This document shows, piece after piece, positions 1-7,850 of a DNA stretch of 64,000 bases. Every line of letters starts with the position of its first letter. Positions within the stretch are counted from its first letter, which is position 1. Where the stretch lies: positions 2,170,001 through 2,234,000 of the forward strand of contig CBDDLL010000001.1 of the NCBI GenBank assembly GCA_965230625.1, in the 5' to 3' direction. The notes under the pieces are model-generated. The model had not been told where the DNA came from and made no database searches. It saw nothing but the letters and a program-made list of their open reading frames with translations. A program made the translations under genes and the position numbers. This stretch comes from Saccharicrinis sp965230625. Its GTDB lineage: Bacteria; Bacteroidota; Bacteroidia; Bacteroidales; Marinilabiliaceae.

Positions 1-11
1 AAGATAGAGAA

Positions 12-374
12 ATGAAATTAGAGGATTTAAGAATTTATCAGCTAGCCAATGATATTGTCGATACCATTGGGGTTGAAGTTGGAAAATGGGATTATCTATC
101 TAAGGATACAGTGGGGAAGCAATTAATTAGATCTTCAGATTCAATGGGAGCAAATATAGCAGAAGGGTTTGGAAGGTTTCATTTTAAGGAGAATAAAAAT
201 TTCCTTTACTATTCTCGGGGGAGTGCATATGAAACTAAACATTGGTTTGATAGAGCTTATAAAAGAGAATTAATTTCATCAGAATTGTATGACCAATTAT
301 TGACGAAACTCGAAACATTCTTAAAAGGACTGAATGCATATATAAACACTATAGGAAGTAATAAAACTAAATAA
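12..374 (+). CDS. Four-helix-bundle protein, S23 / 23S rRNA intervening-sequence family
   Basis: A 120-residue soluble protein. Its N-terminus (MKLEDLRIYQLANDIVD), the central SDSMGANIAEGFGR segment and the final helix with KLETFLKGLNAYI are typical of the small four-helix-bundle proteins first found encoded in intervening sequences of 23S rRNA genes and common as solitary genes in Bacteroidota. The biochemical role of the family is not established; oligomerisation or RNA/DNA association is suspected. The length matches the family norm of about 115-125 residues and the ATG start gives the complete N-terminal motif. The gene is not next to an rRNA gene here, and it is followed by short degenerate repeats. 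Confidence 0.85.
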   Translation: MKLEDLRIYQLANDIVDTIGVEVGKWDYLSKDTVGKQLIRSSDSMGANIAEGFGRFHFKENKNFLYYSRGSAYETKHWFDRAYKRELISSELYDQLLTKLETFLKGLNAYINTIGSNKTK

Positions 375-381
375 CTAATGT

Positions 382-440
382 CTATTGACCATTGGCTATT
401 TTCTGAATATAACTATTGACCAATGACAATTGACTAATAA
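382..440. repeat. Short degenerate repeats after the S23-type gene
   Basis: CTATTGACCA occurs at about 382 and 413, each near an ATTGG or AATGAC complement, and a further AATTGAC follows at about 428. The motifs are partly palindromic (CCATTGG). They fill the gap between the four-helix-bundle gene and the next gene. I infer a degenerate low-complexity element that may travel with this gene family; a chance AT-rich repeat is possible. Confidence 0.4.
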
Positions 441-451
441 ACTAATTTATT

Positions 452-853
452 ATGAAAGAATATTTCAATTCAGAAAAAGGCCAATTAGCTGTATTAATAA
501 AAATGGCTAAAGCAGATGGAAAAGTAGTGGGATCGGAAAAAATGTTTTTAAACTTGATGGCTCGAAAGCTTAGAATTTCTGCTACAGATTTTGAGAAGAT
601 ATATGAAAATCCAGATCAATATAATTATAATCCCCCAGTTGAAGATGAAGAGTGTTATGTCCTATTTTATCGTGTTATTCAAATGATGAAAATGGACTTA
701 TCGGTAGATGTGGATGAAATAGAGTTCTGCAAAGAAATTGGGAGTTTATTAAACATACCAAATAATAAAATAGATGAAATTATTAAACTCTCTATTTTAA
801 AGAATAAAGAAGTTGTGAGTTATGATGCAATAAGGGAATTATTGGTGAAGTAG
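452..853 (+). CDS. TerB-like protein
   Basis: A 133-residue soluble, mainly helical protein. The N-terminal part (QLAVLIKMAKADGKVVGSEK, residues about 11-30) matches the TerB/DjlA-like fold, in which an alanine-rich helix is followed by the ADG signature and an acidic turn that binds metal in TerB. No membrane segment or signal peptide is visible. The family is linked to tellurite resistance and envelope stress, but solitary Bacteroidota members have no defined job. No ter operon partners are present, so the tellurite connection should not be assumed. Confidence 0.7.
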   Translation: MKEYFNSEKGQLAVLIKMAKADGKVVGSEKMFLNLMARKLRISATDFEKIYENPDQYNYNPPVEDEECYVLFYRVIQMMKMDLSVDVDEIEFCKEIGSLLNIPNNKIDEIIKLSILKNKEVVSYDAIRELLVK

Positions 854-876
854 TATTTTAAATATTCAATGGATAA

Positions 877-1622
877 ATGAGGAAAATTTTAGTTCTAACA
901 GTAGTAATTACTTTATTTACACTTAATTCCTTTGGGGGCAATCATAACTTGGGGATAGTAATTCAGCCAAAATATTCAAATTTAGCAGATATCGATTTTA
1001 AGGAAGGGATTAATGTTAAACTTTCTTACGAAGTAGGATTAAAGTATGCGGTAGATATCTCATCAAATTTATGTTTTGATGTACGTCTGTTATATTCTAG
1101 CTTTAAGTTTGATGTTAAGTACTTTACTACACAAGATTGGGGAGATCCAATATTTGAATCACCAATTCAGCATTCTTTTCAGTACATAACGTCAGAGTGT
1201 CTAAAAACCTAAATGAATACTTAGAATATTCGGATAGGTATACACATTTAAAACTAAATATTGAATTCTAAGAAGCTTAAAAATAGTTTTTAGACAGACT
1301 GACGTTACCTTTAAGCATAAAGTATTTGATTTATTCAAGAAACAAATTTGATATTGGAATTAGAGCTGGATTATCTGTAGATAAATATATAAGCTATGAG
1401 AGAAAGTCCTATGGTGAAGTTTATAAAAATTATATTGAACGAGGTGATTATAATTTTTCAGGTGTTATCTCTGTAACCTTCACTTATATAATTAACAATA
1501 AAATATCATTAATGGCAGAACCTCAATTTAATCGTACCCTTATTGATAATCATGATAGTCAGGCTTCCAACCCTCATTTATATGGAGTTGGGATAAACTT
1601 TGGAGTGTTGTTTAATATTTAA
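877..1622 (+). pseudogene. Outer-membrane beta-barrel protein gene split by a small insertion
   Basis: The first part (877-1192) encodes a signal peptide (MRKILVLTVVITLFTLNSFGG) and amphipathic strands with alternating hydrophobic and polar residues. It stops soon after an insertion at 1193. From 1306 a second stretch continues in another frame with TLPLSIKYLIYSR and further strands, ending GVGINFGVLFNI, a typical barrel C-terminus with a terminal aromatic and hydrophobic pattern. Removing the 109-bp insert and one copy of the ACGT duplication (113 bp) joins both halves into one frame of about 210 residues, reading YITLPLSIKY across the junction. The pattern fits the small PorT-like or OmpA-like barrels of Bacteroidota. 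No ATG opens the second half, which begins at best with a TTG at 1326, so the gene is probably inactive. Confidence 0.75.
1193..1301. mobile_element. MITE-like palindromic insertion, 109 bp
   Basis: The left end reads CAGAGTGTCTAAAAAC (1193-1208) and the right end GTTTTTAGACAGACTG (1286-1301). The right end reverse-complemented is CAGTCTGTCTAAAAAC, so 14 of 16 terminal positions match. A second inner pair containing CTTAGAAT extends the palindrome to arms of about 35 nt around a 37-nt loop. ACGT flanks both ends (1189-1192 and 1302-1305), which fits a 4-bp target-site duplication. There is no room for a transposase gene, so it would have been moved in trans. It splits a beta-barrel gene whose frame is restored by precise removal. 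Confidence 0.75.
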
Positions 1623-1773
1623 TTTGTGGAACAAGAGGAGCTTTTCAATTTTTCCATGAAATCTATAAAGAAAATATTTCTTATAGTATAATTGGAAAGA
1701 GACTTTTATTTAATTGCATATAATATAATGGATGTTTTTCAGCATCCACATTACTCAAATAATTATTAGGTAA

Positions 1774-1820
1774 GAAGTTGGTTTTTTGCTTACATTTAAT
1801 AGAAACAAAAAACCAACTTC
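1774..1820 (+). promoter_or_regulatory. Perfect 15-bp stem-loop directly upstream of the eanB start codon
   Basis: The arms GAAGTTGGTTTTTTG (1774-1788) and CAAAAAACCAACTTC (1806-1820) are perfectly complementary around a 17-nt loop. The 3' arm ends three bases before the ATG at 1824, so in a transcript it would occupy the ribosome-entry region. It could be a translational switch, a processing site or a DNA operator; the sequence does not decide. The rest of the 200-bp gap holds a weaker hairpin with GGATG/CATCC arms at 1731-1748. Confidence 0.5.
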
Positions 1821-1823
1821 GTA

Positions 1824-3140
1824 ATGAACCAATTTAAAACCTTTTCTACCAAACAAGTAGCCCAATCCATAAACGATCCCAATGTTAAACTAATAGATGT
1901 TCGTCCTGCTGATGCATACAACGGATGGAGTATGAAGGGTGAAAAAAGAGGGGGGCATATAAAAAATGCCAAATCCTTACCTTTCAAATGGACTAATTAT
2001 ATGGATTGGATAGAGATTGTCCAGGATAAAGAAATTCTACCCGAGCAACAAATTGTTATTTATGGGTATTCTACCGAAGAATGCGAAAAAGTGGCTCAGC
2101 TATTCCAAAAAGCAGGTTATCAAGATGTAAATATTTATCCTAATTTTTTATCTGAATGGGTAACTAACGAAGAATTACCCATGCTACATTTAAACCGATA
2201 TAAGCAACTGGTTTCGGCAGAATGGGTGAAAGAGGTGGTTGATGGTAAAATTCCAGAAACACACTCAGGAGGTAAAGCGGTTATATGTCATGCTCATTAC
2301 AGAAACAGGGATGCCTATTTGACTGGTCATATTCCTGGGGCTATAGATATAGATACCCTGGCATTAGAGACGCCTGAAACATGGAATCGAAGATCTCCTA
2401 AAGAATTAAAAAAAGCATTAGAGAATCATGGGATAACTGCTGATACTACTGTAATTCTTTATGGTAAGTTTATGTGGCCCGACAATAAAGATGAATTTCC
2501 AGGGAGTGCAGCTGGACATATTGGAGCTATTAGAAATGCTTTTATTATGATGTATGCTGGCGTAAAGGATGTTCGTGTATTAAATGGTGGTTTTCAAAGT
2601 TGGAAAGATGCAGGATATGAAATTAGTATAGAAGATGTACCCAAAAAGCCTGTAAGTGATTTTGGAGTTACAATTCCCGCTCAACCACATTTGGCGGTTG
2701 ATATTCCTGAAGCTAAACAAATGATTGAGGCTAATGACGCAGATATTGTTTGTGTTAGAAGCTACCCTGAATATATTGGAGAAGTAAGTGGTTATAATTA
2801 CATTAAAAAGAAAGGTAGGATACCTGGGGCAATTTTTGGTAATTGTGGTTCCGATGCTTATCACATGGAAAATTATCGAAATGTAGATCATACCACAAGG
2901 GAATTTCACGAAATAGAAGAAAAATGGAAGACAATAGATATTACAGCGGATAAACATTTGGCCTTTTACTGTGGTACAGGATGGCGTGGAAGCGAAGCAT
3001 TCTTTAATGCATGGTTAATGGGTTGGCCAAGGGTATCTGTATTTGATGGAGGTTGGTTTGAATGGAGCAATGATCCTAATAATCCTTTTGAAGCAGGAAT
3101 TCCAAACACTGTTTCTGAACTCAAGCAAATACTAAGTTAA
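1824..3140 (+). CDS. eanB: Rhodanese-like sulfurtransferase, probable anaerobic ergothioneine synthase EanB
   Basis: A 438-residue cytoplasmic protein with three recognisable rhodanese-like modules (about 1-125, 128-265 and 290-430). Only the last has the active-site loop, FYCGTGWRG with C383; the first two have no cysteine at that position. In EanB of Chlorobium limicola, which uses polysulfide to put sulfur on hercynine (trimethylhistidine), the catalytic residues as I recall them are Y353 and C412, 59 residues apart. Here Y324, in the segment SGYNYIKKKGRIPGAI, lies exactly 59 residues before C383. The next gene, 10 bp downstream, is an EgtD/EanA-type methyltransferase that would supply hercynine. 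That pairing and the residue spacing support EanB over a general thiosulfate or mercaptopyruvate sulfurtransferase; direct proof is lacking. Confidence 0.75.
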   Translation: MNQFKTFSTKQVAQSINDPNVKLIDVRPADAYNGWSMKGEKRGGHIKNAKSLPFKWTNYMDWIEIVQDKEILPEQQIVIYGYSTEECEKVAQLFQKAGYQDVNIYPNFLSEWVTNEELPMLHLNRYKQLVSAEWVKEVVDGKIPETHSGGKAVICHAHYRNRDAYLTGHIPGAIDIDTLALETPETWNRRSPKELKKALENHGITADTTVILYGKFMWPDNKDEFPGSAAGHIGAIRNAFIMMYAGVKDVRVLNGGFQSWKDAGYEISIEDVPKKPVSDFGVTIPAQPHLAVDIPEAKQMIEANDADIVCVRSYPEYIGEVSGYNYIKKKGRIPGAIFGNCGSDAYHMENYRNVDHTTREFHEIEEKWKTIDITADKHLAFYCGTGWRGSEAFFNAWLMGWPRVSVFDGGWFEWSNDPNNPFEAGIPNTVSELKQILS

Positions 3141-3150
3141 TTAAAACATT

Positions 3151-4146
3151 ATGGCTTACCTTGTAGATGATTTGATTGTTAAAGAACAGTTGCAGATAAG
3201 GAATTTGTTACCTGAAACTGGTGATTTGGATGTGATTAAGGAACTAAAAGCTGGTTTAACAAGCCAACAAAAATATATTTCCCCTAAATTTTTTTATGAT
3301 GCAGAAGGATCCAAATTATTTGAAGAGATAACTCGGCTTAAGGAGTACTATCCAACTAATACAGAAAAAAGTATTATTAAAAATATTTATTCAAAATTAG
3401 GTTTTGATTTTCAGAATGTTATTGAGTTAGGGAGTGGAGATGATAGTAAAATTTCTTTGTTGTTTAATCAACTTCCGGAAGAATTGGTCTCTGAGATTAC
3501 ATATTACCCCGTTGATATTAGTAAGTCGGCAATAAAAAAGGCAGCAGGTAACTTAATACAGAAGTTTCCTGATTTAATGATATCGGGAGTTGCAGCTGAT
3601 TTTATTCATCAAATACCTCAATTGTCGTTTGATGGGACTAGCTTGTTCTTATTTTTTGGTAGTACTATTGGGAATTTATCAGAAAGAGAAAGGAAAACAT
3701 TTATTCAGCATATATCTGCAGAAATGAATGCAGGTGATGTGTTGTTACTAGGGATGGACTTAGTAAAGAAAATTTCAATTTTAGAAAGGGCGTATAATGA
3801 TGAATTGGGGATTACTGCCAAATTCAATAAAAACATATTAAAGGTTGTAAATAAGTGGTTAGGAAGTAATCTTGATCCAGAGCTTTTTAAGCATTATGCA
3901 TTTTTTAATAGAACAGAAAATAGGATTGAAATGCATCTAATTGCTCTTAAGGATTTGATGATTAAATTTCCAAAGTTAAATCAAGAGATCAGTTTTAAAA
4001 AAGGAGAAAGTATTCATACCGAGAATTCTCAAAAATTTACTCCCGAATCGATCGAATCGATAGGGGAGTATGGAAAACTAAAATTAGAACATATTTACAC
4101 CGATAAAAATCAATGGTTTTGTTTGGCAAAGTATGTTAAACAATAA
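3151..4146 (+). CDS. eanA: L-histidine N-alpha-methyltransferase, EgtD/EanA type
   Basis: A 331-residue SAM-dependent methyltransferase expected to trimethylate histidine to hercynine. Family motifs appear in order: KFFYDAEGSKLFEEIT and EYYPT (residues 46-68), the SAM loop ELGSGDDSK (92-100), PVDIS with D122, AAD with D150, FFGSTIGN ending at N175, and the histidine-binding region GESIHTENSQKF with E291 and S293. No signal peptide is present. The gene follows the EanB-like sulfurtransferase by 10 bp, so the two form one transcription unit. No oxygen-dependent EgtB or EgtC is present, which fits an anaerobic route. A methyltransferase for another amine is possible, but the conserved Glu/Ser pair argues for histidine. 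Confidence 0.85.
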   Translation: MAYLVDDLIVKEQLQIRNLLPETGDLDVIKELKAGLTSQQKYISPKFFYDAEGSKLFEEITRLKEYYPTNTEKSIIKNIYSKLGFDFQNVIELGSGDDSKISLLFNQLPEELVSEITYYPVDISKSAIKKAAGNLIQKFPDLMISGVAADFIHQIPQLSFDGTSLFLFFGSTIGNLSERERKTFIQHISAEMNAGDVLLLGMDLVKKISILERAYNDELGITAKFNKNILKVVNKWLGSNLDPELFKHYAFFNRTENRIEMHLIALKDLMIKFPKLNQEISFKKGESIHTENSQKFTPESIESIGEYGKLKLEHIYTDKNQWFCLAKYVKQ

Positions 4147-4203
4147 AATTCTCAATAAATTTAAAGACTGTTAATTATTCATTAATACTTTACCGTTAAT
4201 TGA

Positions 4204-6489
4204 TTACTGTTCACTACTTTTTATTTGTGCATCAATAGTAGCAATGGTGATCATATTTAGTACCTCTCTGACCGAACTACCCATTTGAAGGATATGAACA
4301 GGCCTTTTCATACCTAGTATAATTGGACCAATAGCTTCAGCAGTTTTCATTACTTGCAGTAATTTGTAGGCAATGTTGGCCGATGTAAGTGTTGGGAATA
4401 CAAGTACGTTAGGTTCATTGTCAATTAAGTTGGAGAATGGATAATTTTCCTTGAGTTCTTCTTGATTGAATGCAAAATTAGCTTGTACTTCACCATCAGA
4501 AGTTATGTCAGGATGTTTTTCTTTCATAAGAGCTACGGCTTTTCGAACTAATTTAGGTTCAGGATCGTCTGAAGAACCAAAGTTTGAGTATGCTAAAAAT
4601 GCAACTTTAGGTTCAATATTCATCATTTGTTTAACTGCTTTTGCAGCTTGATACGCAATATCAACCAACTCCTCTGAGGTAGGATTAGGTATCATTGTGG
4701 TATCAGTAAAGAACAAAGGACCTCTTTTGGTTAACATCAGATACATACTCGAAGCTTTTTGTCCTGGTACAGCAGTTCCAATAATTTGTAATGCAGGTTT
4801 AATGGTTTGTGTATATTTTCGACTAATCCCAGAAATCATAGCATCAGCTTCTCCTGTTTCAACCATCATACAACCAAAGTGATTTCTCTTTTTTACTTCA
4901 TTTTCGGCCTCATAAGGATTGTATCCTCGTCTTTGTCTTTTCTCAAAAAATAATTTTCCATAACGTTCAACCATATTGGCAGAAGTTTTACTTTGAGGGT
5001 TAATTATTTGCGTATTGTTTAAATCTAATTGATGTTTTTCAATAAGAGCTTTAATTTTATCTTCATCGCCTAATAAAATTGGATGGGCAATTCCTTCATC
5101 CATTGCTATTTGAGCAGCTTTGAGCACCCTGTAATCTTCAGCTTCTGCAAAAACTATGCGTTTAGGATGCTGTTTGGCTTTATTGGTAAGTCGTCTGATA
5201 ATTTGATCATCGTTACCTAAACGTTTTACTAAGTTGGTTTTGTATTCATCCCAGTCTGTAATATGGTTTTGAGCTACTCCACTTTCCATAGCAGCTTTTG
5301 CAACAGCTGGAGCTACTTCAGTTAAAAGTCTTGGATCTAATGGTTTTGGGATAATATAGTCTCTTCCAAAAGAAATAGTTTCTTTGTTATAGGCTTTAAT
5401 TACTACTTCGGGAACAGGTTTTTGAGCTAGTTCGGCTATGGCTTTAACTGCAGCTAATTTCATTGATTCGTTAATTTCTGTAGCTCTAACATCTAATGCT
5501 CCTCTAAAAATAAATGGAAAGCCTAATACATTATTAACCTGGTTTGGGTGATCAGATCTTCCGGTAGCCATTAAAACATCGTCACGAGTTTGCATAGCCA
5601 GGTCATAAGCTATTTCGGGATCAGGATTGGCCAAAGCAAATACAATTGGATTATCAGCCATGCTTTCTAACATTTTAGGAGACATTAAATTTCCTTGGGA
5701 GAGTCCTAAGAATACATCAGCACCAACAATGGCATCTTCCAGTTGATGTAAATCTAAATTTGTGGCAAACTCCCTTTTTATGTCAGATAAATTATCTCTA
5801 TCGGAACGAATAACTCCTTTAGAATCGCAGACTACAATATTTTTTTTACTTACACCTAGCTCGATAAATATTTTAATGCAAGATATTGCCGATGCTCCCG
5901 CTCCGGAAACTACAACTTTTACTTCATCTGCTTTTTTGTTTAGTATTTTTAATGCATTGATTAAACCAGCACCTGAAATAATTGCTGTACCATGTTGGTC
6001 ATCGTGCATAATAGGGATATTAAGCTCTTTTTTAAGTCTACTTTCTATTTCAAAGCAATCGGGAGCTTTAATATCTTCCAGGTTTATTCCTCCAAATGTA
6101 GGTTCCAGAGCTTTAACTACAGTTATAAATTCTTCAATATTTGTTGCATTTAATTCAAGGTCAAAAACATCTATTCCTGCAAATATTTTAAATAATAACC
6201 CTTTTCCCTCCATTACGGGTTTAGAAGCTTCAGGGCCAATATTACCTAAACCTAATACAGCTGTTCCGTTAGAAATTACTGCAACCAAATTTCCTTTAGC
6301 GGTATATTTATAAACATCATTAACGTTGTTTGCAATTTCTAAGCATGGTTCAGCCACTCCGGGCGAGTATGCTAAAGCTAAGTCGCGTTGAGTTTTTGTT
6401 GCTTTTGTTGGTACTACTTCAATTTTTCCGGGTGTTCCTTTGGTGTGATAATCAAGGGCATCTTGAATTCTGATTTTTGAATTTGCCAT
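4204..6489 (-). CDS. maeB: NADP-dependent malic enzyme with phosphotransacetylase-like domain (MaeB type)
   Basis: A 761-residue fusion enzyme that oxidatively decarboxylates malate to pyruvate, supplying NADPH. Residues about 1-430 form the malic-enzyme part, with YSPGVAEPC near the N-terminus, MHDDQHGTA (metal and substrate site) and the nucleotide-binding VVSGAGASA. Residues about 440-761 resemble phosphate acetyltransferase (RIVFAEAEDYRVL, YLMLTKRGPLFFTDT, ANIAYKLLQ) and in MaeB enzymes usually act as an acetyl-CoA-responsive regulatory domain. The length matches the MaeB family. It is monocistronic: the gene behind it is on the other strand and a terminator precedes it on its own strand. 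Confidence 0.93.
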   Translation of the reverse strand: MANSKIRIQDALDYHTKGTPGKIEVVPTKATKTQRDLALAYSPGVAEPCLEIANNVNDVYKYTAKGNLVAVISNGTAVLGLGNIGPEASKPVMEGKGLLFKIFAGIDVFDLELNATNIEEFITVVKALEPTFGGINLEDIKAPDCFEIESRLKKELNIPIMHDDQHGTAIISGAGLINALKILNKKADEVKVVVSGAGASAISCIKIFIELGVSKKNIVVCDSKGVIRSDRDNLSDIKREFATNLDLHQLEDAIVGADVFLGLSQGNLMSPKMLESMADNPIVFALANPDPEIAYDLAMQTRDDVLMATGRSDHPNQVNNVLGFPFIFRGALDVRATEINESMKLAAVKAIAELAQKPVPEVVIKAYNKETISFGRDYIIPKPLDPRLLTEVAPAVAKAAMESGVAQNHITDWDEYKTNLVKRLGNDDQIIRRLTNKAKQHPKRIVFAEAEDYRVLKAAQIAMDEGIAHPILLGDEDKIKALIEKHQLDLNNTQIINPQSKTSANMVERYGKLFFEKRQRRGYNPYEAENEVKKRNHFGCMMVETGEADAMISGISRKYTQTIKPALQIIGTAVPGQKASSMYLMLTKRGPLFFTDTTMIPNPTSEELVDIAYQAAKAVKQMMNIEPKVAFLAYSNFGSSDDPEPKLVRKAVALMKEKHPDITSDGEVQANFAFNQEELKENYPFSNLIDNEPNVLVFPTLTSANIAYKLLQVMKTAEAIGPIILGMKRPVHILQMGSSVREVLNMITIATIDAQIKSSEQ

Positions 6490-6610
6490 AGTAGTTTTTT
6501 ACATTTAGATTCGAATCAAAAGTTATGGATATTTTACAATTCTTTTTTATGAATTATCTCATAACTTAGTTTTCTGACCTTTTGTGTACTTGAAGCATCT
6601 CCATAAAAGC

Positions 6611-6645
6611 AAAAAATCCCCAATAAAATTTTCATTTATCGGGGA
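6611..6645 (-). terminator. Rho-independent terminator for the lipoprotein gene at 6834-7688
   Basis: TCCCCAATAAA and TTTATCGGGGA (6617-6645) form a stem with one mismatch. Read on the minus strand it is followed by a run of six T (6616-6611). It lies between the lipoprotein gene and maeB, so it separates the two units. I see nothing else in the 344-bp gap. Confidence 0.75.
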
Positions 6646-6833
6646 ATTAAGAAATATCTAATTAATCCTAATCTTGGACTATATTGTTTTCAACAGGTCG
6701 TTAATATTTTGTAATGAGTTGAATATTAGAATAATGATTATAATTTGTTTAATGTGTTAATTTTAAGCATCTTGTAAATCAGACTCATGTTTTTTGTCTC
6801 AGATCTAACAGTCTATTTGTTTTAATATTAAGC

Positions 6834-7688
6834 TTAAATTTTGTATTCGGTATTTCCAATTGTTAAAGTTGCGCCTTGACTGCAGTCCGCTTCACCATTA
6901 TTGTCCTCATCTTTATAAAAATCAAGGCTCATAGAAGGAGTATTTTCAATATCAATGTCTAATATTCCTTTTTTTACATATCCACACTCCAAGTCAAACA
7001 ATAAAGGATTTTCGTTACGGATTGTGAGTGTGTAGCTAACGTTATTTGAGCTAACACCAGATTGTTCTCCCTCAATTTCATACTCATCATCCCAAATATT
7101 TAAAGGAGTGCTTTCTCCATTTAACCATGTACGTGTTGTATTTTGAGTATACAAAATGGTATTGCCTAAAGGAGAGGTAATTTTTCCTTCTTCAACCTTG
7201 ATATTAAAAGTATTCTTATCTTCTGAATTCGTTCCGGTGTTAATTGCAATATGTTTTCCTTCAATTTTGTAATTATTTTGGTAATAGTCTTCAAAAGTAG
7301 TTGTGTAAACAGATCCAATTTGTCTGTACCATCCATTTTCAAGATTTATAATTAATTTACCTTTTCTAACTCTTCCATCACGACCTTGAACACCGCTTGT
7401 TCCAAAATCAACTGTTATTTTTTTAGGAAAAGTGGTAAAGTCCGAAGGTTCAATTGTAGTAATAGGGTAGGAGCTTTTTAATCGCGAACTTTGCGTATTT
7501 TCTGAGCCAAATACTGCATCATCACTGGCGTTACTCACCCCTTGAAATTGGGATGATGCAATAGTATAATCAGTTATAGCTTCTATAGCTTCAACAGTAT
7601 TTACTGATTCTTCTGTTTTGTCAATAATATCGCAACCATACATTATAATAACTAGTATGGCGGAATATAAAATATATATAGTCTTCAT
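6834..7688 (-). CDS. Lipoprotein of unknown function
   Basis: A 284-residue protein with a short lipoprotein signal, MKTIYILYSAILVIIMYGC, where C19 would be lipidated. The mature part is rich in beta-strand-type sequence and Asn/Thr/Gly, with DFGTSGVQGRDGRVRKGKLIINLENGWY in the middle and a C-terminal region around FYKDEDNNGEADCSQGATL that might bind calcium. It resembles anonymous outer-surface lipoproteins of Bacteroidota and I do not recognise a named domain. It stands alone between hydG and maeB, with its own terminator downstream. Confidence 0.75.
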   Translation of the reverse strand: MKTIYILYSAILVIIMYGCDIIDKTEESVNTVEAIEAITDYTIASSQFQGVSNASDDAVFGSENTQSSRLKSSYPITTIEPSDFTTFPKKITVDFGTSGVQGRDGRVRKGKLIINLENGWYRQIGSVYTTTFEDYYQNNYKIEGKHIAINTGTNSEDKNTFNIKVEEGKITSPLGNTILYTQNTTRTWLNGESTPLNIWDDEYEIEGEQSGVSSNNVSYTLTIRNENPLLFDLECGYVKKGILDIDIENTPSMSLDFYKDEDNNGEADCSQGATLTIGNTEYKI

Positions 7689-7850
7689 TTGTACAAATTT
7701 TAATTTAGTTCACCAGAGAGCAATCATTTATTTCGCTAAATCAATTATACTACTGTAATAAAAATAAGTTTTACAAAATAGTATTTTTAGGTAATAGTAT
7801 TCTGCTTTATTAAAGCATTTAGTTCGTATACTTTAAGTTACGAACAAAAA

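Noticed and set aside
452..853. Tellurite-resistance locus
   Set aside because: A single TerB-like gene without other ter genes does not support that function.
2580..2957. A 125-codon minus-strand frame opposite eanB
   Set aside because: It is antisense to the conserved rhodanese modules and has the Phe/Ile/Tyr-rich composition of a shadow frame.
5762..6313. A 183-codon plus-strand frame opposite maeB
   Set aside because: It is antisense to a highly conserved enzyme and has no family likeness; frames of this size are common opposite AT-rich genes.
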